From the NCBI GenBank assembly GCA_001295905.1, contig LJHT01000105.1:1-64000 (forward strand): DNA of 64,000 bases, in the 5' to 3' direction. This document shows positions 31,970 to 41,354 of this stretch, one piece after another (the stretch's first letter is position 1; the number at the start of each line of letters is the position of its first letter). The position numbers and the translations under genes were made by a program. Source of the stretch: a beta proteobacterium AAP51 (lineage in GTDB: Bacteria > Pseudomonadota > Gammaproteobacteria > Burkholderiales > Burkholderiaceae_C). The notes beneath the pieces are model-generated. The model had not been told where the DNA came from. It did not search any database and saw nothing but the letters and a program-made list of their open reading frames with translations.

Positions 31970-33022
31970 TCAGGGTGAGACGCCGGTCACCCAGGCCTTG
32001 CGGATGAGGCGCCCGCAGCTGGCCGATTCATTGCCCGAACCGGCGGCCGCGTCGCGCGCCACCACGCCGTACCAGCTGCGCGTGGCGTCGATCCAAGGGT
32101 AGAAGCCGAAGGCGCCCGCGCTGCTGAAGGCGCCGTCGCCCACCACGGGGTCGGTCTCCACCCAGTGGCCCAGCGAATAGCTCCAGCTCTCGGTGCGCGG
32201 CACCGGCGTGGCCAGCGCGTTGGCGCAGGTGTCGGGGTTGGTACACACGGCCTGCGTGCCCAGCAGGGCGCCCAGGCGCAGCTGGCCGCCCAGCAGCTTG
32301 CGCAGGAAACGCGCGTAGTCGGCCGGCGTAGCCTGCGCACCCCCGGCCAGCTGCGGCTGGCTGAAGCTGAGGGCGACGTCGTCACCCAGCAGGCTGCGCA
32401 TTTCCGTGGCCAGTGCACCGTTGTTCAGGTTGCCCAGGCCCACCAGGCTGCCCAGCTTCTGCATGTGCCCGCCGTCGTAGAAGAAGCGGCCGTCGGTGCT
32501 GGCGGTGTAGGCGCCGTTGCTGGCGGGCACGGCCAGGCAGCCATCGACCGTTTGCCCGGGCAGGCAGAACGAGAAGCTGGTGTAGCCGCTGCGGAAGGTG
32601 AGGTGGCGCACGTCCTGGGGCGTCAGCACGCCGGCGCGCAGTTCCACCACGTAGGCGCCGAACAGCCACTTCGTGGCCGAGGCCAGAGGCATGAAGCTGT
32701 CGGCGGTGTAGACAGTGCCGTTGCCCGCGCGGTTGACCGAACCGCTCGCGCGCGCGGCGTTGCGGTCGCCCACCTCCCAGTAGAACGGCGCAATGGCCGT
32801 GCAGGCCGCGTTGTTGGTGGCGGTGCTGCGCGCCGCAGAGATGCGCTGGCTTTCGCCGATGCTGCCGCCAGGCGTGCCGCTGGTGGGCGGCGGTGGTAGG
32901 GTGGGTTCGTTGGGTTCGCCGCCGCTGCCGCCGCCGCAGCCGGCGAGCAGAACCGCGGCTGCGCTCAAGGCCAGCGACGGCTTCAACAGCGGAACGAGAT
33001 TCGGGTGCGGCCTGCTTTGCAT
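31970..33022 (-). CDS. Serine hydrolase lipoprotein (beta-lactamase-like)
   Basis: A 350-residue protein with a lipoprotein signal (AAAVLLAGCGGG; the Cys after LAG would be lipidated). The catalytic Ser-x-x-Lys is SATK in MPLASATKWLFGAYV. The remaining fold resembles class C beta-lactamase/penicillin-binding esterases but the Tyr and third motif are not clear. Several Cys pairs suggest disulfides. Its role is probably an envelope esterase or peptidase; resistance is not implied. The ATG at 33022 is chosen for the lipoprotein leader, with GGGAG nearby. Confidence 0.75.
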   Translation of the reverse strand: MQSRPHPNLVPLLKPSLALSAAAVLLAGCGGGSGGEPNEPTLPPPPTSGTPGGSIGESQRISAARSTATNNAACTAIAPFYWEVGDRNAARASGSVNRAGNGTVYTADSFMPLASATKWLFGAYVVELRAGVLTPQDVRHLTFRSGYTSFSFCLPGQTVDGCLAVPASNGAYTASTDGRFFYDGGHMQKLGSLVGLGNLNNGALATEMRSLLGDDVALSFSQPQLAGGAQATPADYARFLRKLLGGQLRLGALLGTQAVCTNPDTCANALATPVPRTESWSYSLGHWVETDPVVGDGAFSSAGAFGFYPWIDATRSWYGVVARDAAAGSGNESASCGRLIRKAWVTGVSP

Positions 33023-33123
33023 GTGGTGAACTCCCAGCCCGGCCGTTGTAGCCGGATGTCGCGCACTTGTCTGTCTCTGGCGTGTAAAGCGGGTGAGCCA
33101 GGAGCCCCTTCCCGCAGCGGCCT

Positions 33124-34131
33124 TCACGCGTTCATCTGCGCCAATACCGCCAGCCACAGCGAAGCCGTCAGCGCGAACGCCGCGGTCGACAGCACGATGG
33201 TGGCCGTGGTCTCGGCCTGCAGGGTTTCGTAGCGCTGCGCGAAGATCAGCGCGTTGCTGCCCGTGGGCAAGGCGGCCATCATCACCACCACGTTCAGCGG
33301 CAGGCCGCTGAGGCCGAAGCCCCAGTGCGCCACCACCAGCACCACGGCAGGCAGCAGCAGGAGCTTGGCCGCCAGCAGGCCCAGGGCGCCGCGCCACTGG
33401 CCGCGCACGCCGTAGGCGGCCAGCGTCACGCCGATGAGCACCAGGCACAGCGGCACCACGGCCGCGCCTAAAGTGAGCAGGCTTTCGTCGACGATGGGGT
33501 GCAGCCCCAGCCCCGTGAGGTTCCAGGCCAGCCCGGCCAGCACCGGCAGCACGACGGGGTGGATGACGGTGTTGCGCGCGGTCTGCCCCAGCGTGCGCAA
33601 CAGCCCCTGCAGGCCGCCGCCCTCGCCGCGCGCGGCTGCGGCCCGGGCCAGGTCCATCTCCACCAGGGCCGTCAGCACGGTCAGCAGCACCAGCGCATGC
33701 AGGCTCACCAGCGCAATGTGGATGGCCAGCCCGGTTTCACCGAACACCGCCGCCGCGAAAGGCACGCCCACCTGCAGCGAATTGCCGAAGGTGGCGGTGA
33801 TGGCGCGCGTGGCCGGGGTGGCCGGTGCTGCCGCTGCTTGCGCCGCAGGCCTGCGCGCCCTGAAGCGCTGGCTGCCGTACACCAGCAGCAGCACCGCCAG
33901 CACGGGCACGAAAAACGCCACCAGCGTGGCACCCGGCATCTGTTCGAGTTCCAGCCGCGCCGTGGTGCGGAACAGCAGCGCCGGCACGAACAGGTAGAAG
34001 ACCAGGTTGCCCAGCAGGCGCGCCGGGTCGCCTTCCTCGGGCTTGCCCAGCCAGCGCTGCCGTGCTGCCAGCCAGCCCAGGCCGATGGTGAAGAACAGGG
34101 CCATCAGCTTGGCCAGCACGGTGGCGGTCAT
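33124..34131 (-). CDS. AEC family (auxin efflux carrier-like) transporter
   Basis: A 335-residue membrane protein with about ten hydrophobic helices in two five-helix halves, as in AEC/MleP transporters. Recognisable blocks are GNLVFYLFVPALLFRTTA, FGNSLQVGVPFAAAVFGE and MMAALPTGSNALIFAQRY. Bacterial members export or exchange small acids such as malate; the substrate here is unknown. It lies 28 bases downstream of topB, on the same strand. Confidence 0.9.
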   Translation of the reverse strand: MTATVLAKLMALFFTIGLGWLAARQRWLGKPEEGDPARLLGNLVFYLFVPALLFRTTARLELEQMPGATLVAFFVPVLAVLLLVYGSQRFRARRPAAQAAAAPATPATRAITATFGNSLQVGVPFAAAVFGETGLAIHIALVSLHALVLLTVLTALVEMDLARAAAARGEGGGLQGLLRTLGQTARNTVIHPVVLPVLAGLAWNLTGLGLHPIVDESLLTLGAAVVPLCLVLIGVTLAAYGVRGQWRGALGLLAAKLLLLPAVVLVVAHWGFGLSGLPLNVVVMMAALPTGSNALIFAQRYETLQAETTATIVLSTAAFALTASLWLAVLAQMNA

Positions 34132-34159
34132 CGCTGCGCGGCCCCGCGGCCGCCCGGGC

Positions 34160-36769
34160 TCAAGCCGCGGCCTTCTTGGCGGCCACCTTCTTGGCCGCAG
34201 CACCCTTGGCCGGCACCTTGGCCGCGCGCGGCTCGAACTCGAAGCTCACCTTGCCTTCCTTGGCATCCCAGGCCAGGAAGGCCTTGAACTTGCGCTTGGT
34301 CTTGTTGCTGACGAAGTTCTCCAGCAGGCTGGTCTTGCCGTTGCTCAGCAGCTTTTGCACTTCCTCATGCGGCACGGGCTGCTGCAGGATGATCTTCCCG
34401 GTCTTGAAGTCGCAGGTGACGTGCGCGCCCACGCTGTTTTCGCACACGTAGTTGCTGCCGTGCTCGAAGACCTTGCCCTTGCACTTGGGGCAGTGGCCCA
34501 GGCTCTGCTGGGCCGAGAAGTCCACCGGCTCGCCGTCGCCTTCGGCGTTCTTCGCGTCGTCGCCGAAGTCGAATTCGAGCTTCCAGTTGCTGATCTCTTC
34601 ATCGAAGGCGAGCTTGATCTCCGCCGTGAAGGGCCAGCCCGCCTTGCTGCGGAAGCCTTCCAGCGGGCCGATCTGCTTGTCGCGGATCAGCGCCTCGGCC
34701 TCGGCCGTCTCGAAGGCGCGGCCGGCCGGTATCTTGGTGATGGAAAAGCCGCAGCCCTCTTCCATGCCCGCCGCACCCGTGCAGGCGAAGCGGCGGTAGT
34801 TCTCCTTCACCACGCCGCCGCAGTTGGGGCAGGGCGTGGCCAGCGTGGCGTAGTCGCCGGGGATGGTGTCGCGGTCGTATTCCTTGGCCTTCTTGACGAT
34901 GCGCTCGGCCATGCGGGCGATGTCGCCCATGAACTTGTCGCGCGAGAGCCGGCCGTGCTCCATCTCCGAGAGCTGGTATTCCCAGTTGCCAGTGAGGTCG
35001 GGCCGCGTCAGGTCTTCGATGGCCAGGCCGCGCAGCAGCGTCATCAGCTGGAAGGCCTTGGCCGTGGGCACCAGCTCGCGGCCGTCGCGCAGCATGTACT
35101 TCTCGGCGATCAGGCCTTCGATGGTCTGCGCGCGCGTGGCCGGTGTGCCCAGGCCTTTTTCCTTCATCGCGTCGCGCAGCTCTTCGTCTTCGATGAGCTT
35201 GCCCGCGCCTTCCATCGCGCTCAGCAGCGTGGCTTCGGTGTAGCGCGCTGGCGGCTTGGTTTTCAGCGCGTTCACGGCCACGTCTTCCACGCGCACCTGC
35301 TCGTCTTTCGCCACGGCCACGAGGTTGGCATCGTCGTCCTGCGCTTCCTTGCCGTAGACGGCCAGCCAGCCGGCGTTCACCAGCACCTTGCCGTTGGTCT
35401 GGAAGACGTAGTCCTGGCCGCCATGCTGCACCGTGCTGAGGCGCGTGGTGACCATGAACTCGGCGCTGGGGTAGAACACCGCTAGGAAGCGCTTGACCAC
35501 CAGCTCGTAGAGCTTGGCCTCGATGTCGGTCAGGCTCTTGGGCGCCTGCAGCGTGGGGATGATGGCGAAGTGGTCCGACACCTTGGTGTTGTCGAACACG
35601 CGCTTGGTGGGCTTCACATAGCCCTCGTTCAGGCCCTTGCGCGCGTGCAGGCTCAGCTCGCGCAGCGGGCCGGGCAGGTCTTCGTCGGCCAGCATCGTGA
35701 AGGTCTGCTTCACGGTGGGCAGGTAGTCCTCGGGCAGCGCGCGGCTGTCGGTCCGCGGGTAGGTCAGCACCTTGTGCTTTTCGTACAGCGCCTGCGCCAG
35801 GCTCAGCGTGGTCTTGGCGGAAAAGCCGAAGCGGCTGTTGGCCTCGCGCTGCAGCGTGGTCAGGTCGTAGAGCAGCGGGCTGGCCTGGGTGCTGGGCTTG
35901 GCTTCGTCCACCACGCGCGCCGGCTGGCTGCGCACCGCGGCCGCGATGGCTTCGGCATCGGCGGCGTTCCACAGGCGGTCGGCGCGGGCCTCGGCGTCGC
36001 TCGCGTCTTTCTTCCACTTGGGGTCGAACCACTTGCCTTCGTACTGGCCGGCCACGGCGTCGAAGGTGGCCTTCACTTCCCAGTAGGGGCGGCTCACGTG
36101 CTTGCGGATCTTCTCTTCACGTTCCACCACGATGCTGAGCGTGGGCGTCTGCACGCGGCCCACCGTGGTGAGGAAAAAGCCGCCGTCGCGGCTGTTGAAG
36201 GCCGTCATCGCGCGCGTGCCGTTGATGCCCACCAGCCAGTCGGCCTCGGAACGGCTGCGCGCGGCATCGGCCAGGCCCTGCATCTGGTTTTCGCTGCGCA
36301 GCTTGTCGAAGCCGTCGCGGATGGCCTGCGGCGTCATGCTCTGCAGCCACAGGCGCTGGATCGGCTTCACCGTGGGCTTCTTCTCGCTGTTCTGCGCGTA
36401 CTGCACGATCAGCCGGAAGATGAGCTCGCCCTCGCGCCCCGCGTCGCAGGCGTTGATGAGGGCCGTGACGTCCTTGCGCTTGACCAGCTTCACCACCGCG
36501 TTCAGCCGCGTCTTGGCCTTGTCGATGGGGGCCAGGTCGAAGTGCGGCGGCACCACCGGCAGGTTGGCGAAGCTCCACTTGCCGCGCTTGACGTCGTATT
36601 CCTCGGGCGCCTTGATCTCCACCAGGTGGCCCACGGCGCTGGTGACCACGTAGCGGTCGTTCTCGAAATGGTCGGCGTGCTTCTCGAACTTGCCCGCCAC
36701 CGGCGTGAGCGCACGCACGATGTCCTGCGCCACGCTGGGCTTCTCGGCAATGATGATGGTCTTGCTCAT
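34160..36769 (-). CDS. topB: DNA topoisomerase III with extended zinc-ribbon C-terminus
   Basis: An 869-residue type IA topoisomerase. The toprim domain starts IIIAEKPSVAQDI with the acidic NACDAGREGELIF. The active-site Tyr is in LTYPRTDSRALP. The RVQTPTLSIVV motif is present. It is about 200 residues longer than E. coli TopB (653). The extra part carries cysteine ribbons (CPNCGGVV; CPKCKGKV with C-terminal partners), two DUF-like repeats (FKAFLAWDAKEGKVSFEF) and a Lys/Ala tail. It relaxes and decatenates DNA. Its ATG faces the SET gene across a 118-base divergent region. Confidence 0.94.
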   Translation of the reverse strand: MSKTIIIAEKPSVAQDIVRALTPVAGKFEKHADHFENDRYVVTSAVGHLVEIKAPEEYDVKRGKWSFANLPVVPPHFDLAPIDKAKTRLNAVVKLVKRKDVTALINACDAGREGELIFRLIVQYAQNSEKKPTVKPIQRLWLQSMTPQAIRDGFDKLRSENQMQGLADAARSRSEADWLVGINGTRAMTAFNSRDGGFFLTTVGRVQTPTLSIVVEREEKIRKHVSRPYWEVKATFDAVAGQYEGKWFDPKWKKDASDAEARADRLWNAADAEAIAAAVRSQPARVVDEAKPSTQASPLLYDLTTLQREANSRFGFSAKTTLSLAQALYEKHKVLTYPRTDSRALPEDYLPTVKQTFTMLADEDLPGPLRELSLHARKGLNEGYVKPTKRVFDNTKVSDHFAIIPTLQAPKSLTDIEAKLYELVVKRFLAVFYPSAEFMVTTRLSTVQHGGQDYVFQTNGKVLVNAGWLAVYGKEAQDDDANLVAVAKDEQVRVEDVAVNALKTKPPARYTEATLLSAMEGAGKLIEDEELRDAMKEKGLGTPATRAQTIEGLIAEKYMLRDGRELVPTAKAFQLMTLLRGLAIEDLTRPDLTGNWEYQLSEMEHGRLSRDKFMGDIARMAERIVKKAKEYDRDTIPGDYATLATPCPNCGGVVKENYRRFACTGAAGMEEGCGFSITKIPAGRAFETAEAEALIRDKQIGPLEGFRSKAGWPFTAEIKLAFDEEISNWKLEFDFGDDAKNAEGDGEPVDFSAQQSLGHCPKCKGKVFEHGSNYVCENSVGAHVTCDFKTGKIILQQPVPHEEVQKLLSNGKTSLLENFVSNKTKRKFKAFLAWDAKEGKVSFEFEPRAAKVPAKGAAAKKVAAKKAAA

Positions 36770-36887
36770 GGTTCCTTGGGGCTTCGCTCTTCGGTCGGGG
36801 CGGCTGCCGGCTTCCCCCGAAAGGGGTGCCTACAATCCGCCGGTCTCGCGCGCACGCACGCGCGCTCGTACGAATTCAATATACGGA

Positions 36888-37433
36888 ATGAAGATGACCC
36901 CGCAAGCGGCCCCGGCGGCCCAGCCCGGCGCCACCCGCCCCGACAGCCGTCGCATCCAGGTGCGCAAGAGCGGCGTGCACGGCAAGGGGGTCTTCGCGCT
37001 GCAGCCCATCGCCAAGGGCGAGCGCATCATCGAATACAAGGGCGAGATCATCGGCTGGCCCGAAGCCTTGCGCCGCCATCCGCACGACCCGGCCGACCCC
37101 AACCACACCTTCTATTTCAGCCTGGACGACGGCAGTCACGTCATCGACGCCAAGGTGGGCGGCAACGCGGCGCGCTGGATCAACCACGCCTGCGAACCCA
37201 ACTGCCAGGCCGAAGAACTGGAAGGACGCGTCTTCATCAAGGCGCTGCGCAAGCTGAAGGCGGGCGAAGAGCTGTTCTACGACTACGGCCTCGTCATCGA
37301 CGAGCGCTACACGCCCAAGCTGAAGAAGGAATACGAGTGCCGCTGCGGCAGCCCGCGCTGCCGGCGCACGATGCTGGCGCCGAAGTCTGGGGCGCGGTCT
37401 GGCGCCCGGCCCGCTGAGAAAGCGGCCCGCTGA
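36888..37433 (+). CDS. SET-domain protein-lysine methyltransferase
   Basis: A 181-residue protein composed of a SET domain. GVHGKGVFALQPIAKGERIIEYKGE holds the SAM-binding start, ARWINHACEPNC the catalytic pseudoknot (NHxCxPN), EELFYDYG the catalytic Tyr, and a post-SET cysteine cluster follows (CRCGSPRC). It should transfer methyl groups from SAM to protein lysines; bacterial targets are mostly unknown. The ATG at 36888 gives a short leader; a second Met lies two codons later. A TACAAT -10-like box is at 36831-36836. birA follows after 2 bases. Confidence 0.9.
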   Translation: MKMTPQAAPAAQPGATRPDSRRIQVRKSGVHGKGVFALQPIAKGERIIEYKGEIIGWPEALRRHPHDPADPNHTFYFSLDDGSHVIDAKVGGNAARWINHACEPNCQAEELEGRVFIKALRKLKAGEELFYDYGLVIDERYTPKLKKEYECRCGSPRCRRTMLAPKSGARSGARPAEKAAR

Positions 37434-37435
37434 CG

Positions 37436-38452
37436 ATGCAGGCCAGCCACCCGCACTGGGGCGCCGAAGCCCTGTGGCAGAAGCTGGAGCCGCTGCTGCC
37501 CGGCCTGAGCGTGGAGGTGCTGGCCCGCGCCGACAGCACCAACACCGTGCTGCTGGACCGCGCCCGCGCCCTGGCCGGCGCGCCCGATGCCGTCATCACC
37601 CGCCCCGGCGAACTGGACAACCTGGGCCGCGTGGCCGCCGAGCCCACGCCGCTGGGCCGGCGCGGCGCCGACGTGCAGCCCTGCCTGCTGGTGGCCGAGC
37701 AGCAGACGCGCGGCCGCGGCCGCCTGGGGCGCGACTGGGTCTCCAGCGCCGGGGCCTCGCTGACGTTTTCACTGGCGCTGCCGCTGGCGCCGGCCGATTG
37801 GTCGGGGCTGTCGCTGGCCGTGGGGCTGGCACTGGCCGAGGCCCTGGACCCCGAGCCCGCTGCCTCGCGGGATGCGGCCGCGCCGCGCCTGATGCTGAAG
37901 TGGCCCAACGACCTCTGGCTGGCCGGGCCGGGAGGTGGGTCAGGCGGTGGATCAGGCGGCTCAAGCGGGTCCGGCGAGCCCGCCGAGAGCCCGCCCGGCC
38001 GCCTGGGCCGCAAGCTCGGCGGCATCCTCATCGAGACCGTCAGCGTCGGCCAGCGCCGCATGTGCGTGGTGGGCGTGGGCCTGAACGTGCTGCCTCAGGC
38101 CGTGCCCGAGCTGCCCCAGGGTTATGCCTGCCTGCAGGAGCTGCGGCCCGACATCACCGCCCCCGCCGCGCTGGCGCTGGTAGCCGAACCGCTGGTGCGC
38201 GCGCTGCTGCAGTTCCAGGCCCAGGGCTTCGCGCCGCTGGCCCCGGCCTACGCCGCGCGCGACCTGCTGCTCGGCCAGCCCGTCAGCACCACGCTGCCGG
38301 CCGTGCCCGCCGGCGTGGCCGAAGGCGTGGACGAACGCGGCGCGCTGCGCGTGCGCTGTGGCGACGTGCACAGCATCGTCAGCGGCGAGGTCAGCGTACG
38401 CCTGGGGGGCGGCCCGGCCGGCCCCGGCAGCACCAGCGGCTTGCACCCCTGA
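37436..38452 (+). CDS. birA: Biotin-[acetyl-CoA-carboxylase] ligase (no DNA-binding domain)
   Basis: A 338-residue biotin protein ligase. The biotinyl-AMP loop is EQQTRGRGRLGRDW and the catalytic Lys is in LMLKWPNDLWL; the C-terminal SH3-like domain has GVDERGALRVRCGD and IVSGEVSVRL. There is no N-terminal winged helix, so it is a ligase only and not a bio-operon repressor. A Gly/Ser-rich insertion of about 20 residues interrupts the core after NDLWLAGPG. It lies 2 bases after the SET gene and 8 before a SPOR-like gene, suggesting an operon. Confidence 0.92.
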   Translation: MQASHPHWGAEALWQKLEPLLPGLSVEVLARADSTNTVLLDRARALAGAPDAVITRPGELDNLGRVAAEPTPLGRRGADVQPCLLVAEQQTRGRGRLGRDWVSSAGASLTFSLALPLAPADWSGLSLAVGLALAEALDPEPAASRDAAAPRLMLKWPNDLWLAGPGGGSGGGSGGSSGSGEPAESPPGRLGRKLGGILIETVSVGQRRMCVVGVGLNVLPQAVPELPQGYACLQELRPDITAPAALALVAEPLVRALLQFQAQGFAPLAPAYAARDLLLGQPVSTTLPAVPAGVAEGVDERGALRVRCGDVHSIVSGEVSVRLGGGPAGPGSTSGLHP

Positions 38453-38460
38453 TAGCCCGG

Positions 38461-39144
38461 ATGTTGCGCGCCGCCGCCCTGCTGCTGGTGCTGGCCAACC
38501 TGGCCTTCTTCGCCTGGACACGCGGCTGGCTCGAGCCCGGCCTGCCGCCCCCGCGCCAGGGCCAGCACGAACCGCAGCGCCTGGCCGCCCAGGTGAACGC
38601 GCCGCTGGTGACGGTGCTGCCCGCGCGCGCGGCCAGCGCGGCCGTGGTGGCTGCGCGTGCGGCCAACGCCGTGTGCCTGGAAGCCGGCCCGCTGGCCGCC
38701 GCCGAGCTGCCCGCGGCCGAAGCCGAACTGCAGGCCGCGCAACTGCCCGAAGGCAGCTGGGCGCGCGAAGCCGCGCCGCTGCCGCCGCTGTGGCTGGTGT
38801 ACGCCGGGCGCTACCCCGAGGCCGCCGCGCGCCGCACGCGCGAAGCCGCGCTGCACGAGCTGGGCCTGAATTTCGAGCTGCTGAACGCGCCGGCCGAACT
38901 GGCACCGGGCCTCGTGGTGTCGCGCCACGCCACGCGTGCCGAGGCCGAAACCGCGCTGGCCCGGCTGACCGGCCGTTCACCGCCGCTGCGCGGCGCCCGC
39001 GTGGCGCAGCTGCCGGCGCCACCGGCCGTCACCTGGCTGCGCGTGGCGCGGGCCGATGCCGAGCTTCAGGCGCGCCTGAAAGAGCTGCCGGCCGAGGCGC
39101 TGGCCGGCGGCTTCAAGCCTTGCCCGGTGCCGGCGCGGTCCTGA
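38461..39144 (+). CDS. Membrane-anchored SPOR-like protein
   Basis: A 227-residue protein with an N-terminal membrane helix (AAALLLVLANLAFFAWTRG), an Ala/Glu/Leu-rich middle and a C-terminal region (LWLVYAGRYPEAAARRTREAAL through VVSRHATRAEAETALARL) with the strand-helix-strand repeats of SPOR domains. SPOR domains bind denuded peptidoglycan at the septum. The domain call is by eye. The gene commonly follows birA in this group. Its 3' end overlaps the convergent protease gene by 32 bases. Confidence 0.7.
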   Translation: MLRAAALLLVLANLAFFAWTRGWLEPGLPPPRQGQHEPQRLAAQVNAPLVTVLPARAASAAVVAARAANAVCLEAGPLAAAELPAAEAELQAAQLPEGSWAREAAPLPPLWLVYAGRYPEAAARRTREAALHELGLNFELLNAPAELAPGLVVSRHATRAEAETALARLTGRSPPLRGARVAQLPAPPAVTWLRVARADAELQARLKELPAEALAGGFKPCPVPARS

Positions 39145-41155
39145 ACAGCCGCTGCACGGCCAGCGCCAGCGCGGCCAGCCAGAAGAGCGAGCTCGAACCG
39201 CCGCCACCGCCGCCGGCATCGGGCGGCGTGGGCGCCGGGGCGATGGGCGGGGCCACCACGGGCGCGGCGGCCACGGTCACGGTGCGGCTGGTCACGTCGG
39301 TGGCACCGGTGTTGTCGGTGACGGTGAGCGTCACCGTGAAGCTGCCGGCCGCGCTGGGCGTCAGCGTGGCCGTGCTGGCATTGGTGGCGCTGCTGAAGGC
39401 CGTGACGATGCCGCCGTTGTTGCTGATGGCCCACTGGTAGCCGTTGATGGTGCCGCCCGAGGTGCTGCCGGTGCCCGAAAGCGCGACCTCGCTGCCCGCG
39501 GTGGGGCGCGTGGTGCTCACGCTGATGCTGGCCACCGGCCCGGCCGCAGCGGCCACGGCGCGGCCGGCGTCCAGCATGCCGGCGCCGCAGAAGGCGGTGT
39601 TGCAGTAGCACTGCAGCTGGTCCACGCCCGTGCGCGGGGCCACGCACTGCGGCACCACGCTGCCGTCGCCGTTGTCGCCGCCGGTGGTGGGGAAGGGCCG
39701 TGCCGTGCTCTGCAGCCGGCCCTGCACCTGCGCCGGCGTCAGCGCGAGTTGCGCGGAAAACATCAGGCCGGCCGTGGCCGCCACCAGCGGCGAGGCGAAG
39801 CTCGTGCCCACGGTGATGTTGTAGCTGTCGGTCCAGGTGGAAGCCACCGGCCCCTGCAGGCCGCTGTTGGTGGCCGCCAGCACCGGGAACAGGCAGGGTG
39901 TGCCTGCTGTGATGTTGATGCAGTTGCCGGCAGGCGCGGCGATGCTGATCTGCGGACCCAGGTCGGAGAAGCCCACCTTGGTGCCCGCATGCCGCAGGCC
40001 CGCCACGGCAATCACGCCCTGGCAGTTCGCCGGTGATCCCACCGGCCCGCCCGCGCTGTTGCCCGCGGCCGCCACGATGACCACGCCGCGCGCCAGCACG
40101 TCGTTCACCGCGCTCTGGTAGGAAGCGCTGCAGCTCGCCCCGCTGCCACCCAGGCTGAGGTTCAGCACCTTGGCGGGGTTGGGGTTGTCGGGCACGCCCG
40201 GCACCGAGATGCCGGCAGCCCAGCGCATCGCGGCCTGGATGTCGACGCTGCTGCCGTAGCACTTGCCCAGCACGCGCAGCGGCAGCACCTTCACGCCGGG
40301 GGCGGCACCGGCCATGCCGGCAGCGTCGTCGGCCTTGGCAGCCACCAGGCTGGCGGTGGCGGTGCCGTGCCAGCTGCTGTCGCTGGCCGAGCAGTCGTTG
40401 AAGGCGCCCAGGCCGGCTTCGGCCCGCGTGACCCAGTCGCCCGGGTCGGTGGGGTCGCTGTCGCGCGCATTGCCGTCGTTGGAGATGGCCGTGTCGCTGA
40501 CGAAGTCATAACCCGGCAGCAGCTGGCCCACCAGGTCGGGGTGTTCGGGGCGCACGCCGGTGTCGAGCACGGCCACCACCACGCTGGCGCTGCCACGCGT
40601 GCGCGCCCAGGCGGTTTCGATGTCGATGGACGACACCGGCCCCTGGGCCAGCGTGGCCGCCGGCGCGCGCAGGTACCACTGGCCGCTGGTGGGGCCGTCT
40701 TGCACCGTGCTCCCGTTGCTGCGGCGCTCGGTGGGGCTGATGCCGTAGAGCGGATCGTTGGGCGGTGCGGTGCGGCGCATGCGTTCGTTCGGCTCGGCCC
40801 ATTCCACATCGGGGTCGGCGGCCAGCTTGGCGGCCAGTTCGGTGGCGCTCATGCCCGTGGCGCGCAGCACCTGGATGTCGGTGCCGCCGGCGGCGCCGGC
40901 CTGCAGCGTGCGGCCCAGGCGCGCGCCCATGGCCGCGGCACGCTCGTTCAGCACGTTGCGCACCGCGGGCGCTTCGGCGCGGGCCGACAGGGCGTACTGC
41001 CGCGTCAACGCCGCGCCGGGCTTGAACTTCACGATCACCTCGCCCGCCACGGGCGAGAGCGGCGCACGCTCGGCGGCGCTGCGCGTGGGGCGGTCGGCGC
41101 TGGCCGGCAGTGCGGCCAGCGCGCACAGCAAGAGCGCGGCGCTGCGGGCTGCCAT
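39113..41155 (-). CDS. Secreted S8 subtilisin-like serine protease with PKD domain and sorting-type C-terminus
   Basis: A protein of about 680 residues. Signal peptide SAALLLCALAALPASA; a propeptide with VAGEVIVKFKPGA and VEWAEPNE; catalytic Asp in VLDTGVRPEHPDL, His in WHGTATASLV and Ser in GTSFASPLVAA. A PKD/Ig-like domain (STTRPTAGSEVALSGTGS, then TVTLTVTDNTGATD) follows. The end is Pro-rich, then GGGGGG, a hydrophobic helix and Arg, resembling GlyGly-CTERM signals cut by rhombosortase. The ATG at 41155 gives a normal signal peptide; an in-frame ATG at 41257 would add 34 residues. It is outer-surface or extracellular. Confidence 0.88.
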   Translation of the reverse strand: MAARSAALLLCALAALPASADRPTRSAAERAPLSPVAGEVIVKFKPGAALTRQYALSARAEAPAVRNVLNERAAAMGARLGRTLQAGAAGGTDIQVLRATGMSATELAAKLAADPDVEWAEPNERMRRTAPPNDPLYGISPTERRSNGSTVQDGPTSGQWYLRAPAATLAQGPVSSIDIETAWARTRGSASVVVAVLDTGVRPEHPDLVGQLLPGYDFVSDTAISNDGNARDSDPTDPGDWVTRAEAGLGAFNDCSASDSSWHGTATASLVAAKADDAAGMAGAAPGVKVLPLRVLGKCYGSSVDIQAAMRWAAGISVPGVPDNPNPAKVLNLSLGGSGASCSASYQSAVNDVLARGVVIVAAAGNSAGGPVGSPANCQGVIAVAGLRHAGTKVGFSDLGPQISIAAPAGNCINITAGTPCLFPVLAATNSGLQGPVASTWTDSYNITVGTSFASPLVAATAGLMFSAQLALTPAQVQGRLQSTARPFPTTGGDNGDGSVVPQCVAPRTGVDQLQCYCNTAFCGAGMLDAGRAVAAAAGPVASISVSTTRPTAGSEVALSGTGSTSGGTINGYQWAISNNGGIVTAFSSATNASTATLTPSAAGSFTVTLTVTDNTGATDVTSRTVTVAAAPVVAPPIAPAPTPPDAGGGGGGSSSLFWLAALALAVQRLFRTAPAPGKA

Positions 41156-41354
41156 CCGGGTCGCATTCAGGGCTGTTTTCAGGCCAGGAAGCCCGGCCGA
41201 AAAACGGGTGGCGGGCCGGGCCTGGGTGGCCGGGGCGGGGCGGTGTGGGGCTTGCATGCGGCCAGTTTAGGCGGCCGGCCGGCCCGCGTGGGGGCGCGGG
41301 CTCTTGAGCCTGTCAGCAAGCGTGAACGGCGCGGCACCGCCAGCGGCCGGCCAT

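Noticed and set aside
32800..33022. Antibiotic-resistance beta-lactamase
   Set aside because: The SATK protein is a lipoprotein without clear Tyr and KTG motifs; the general serine-hydrolase label is safer.
37930..37995. Gly/Ser-coding tandem repeat inside birA as a separate repeat element
   Set aside because: It is a short low-complexity insertion with irregular units, best described as part of the protein.
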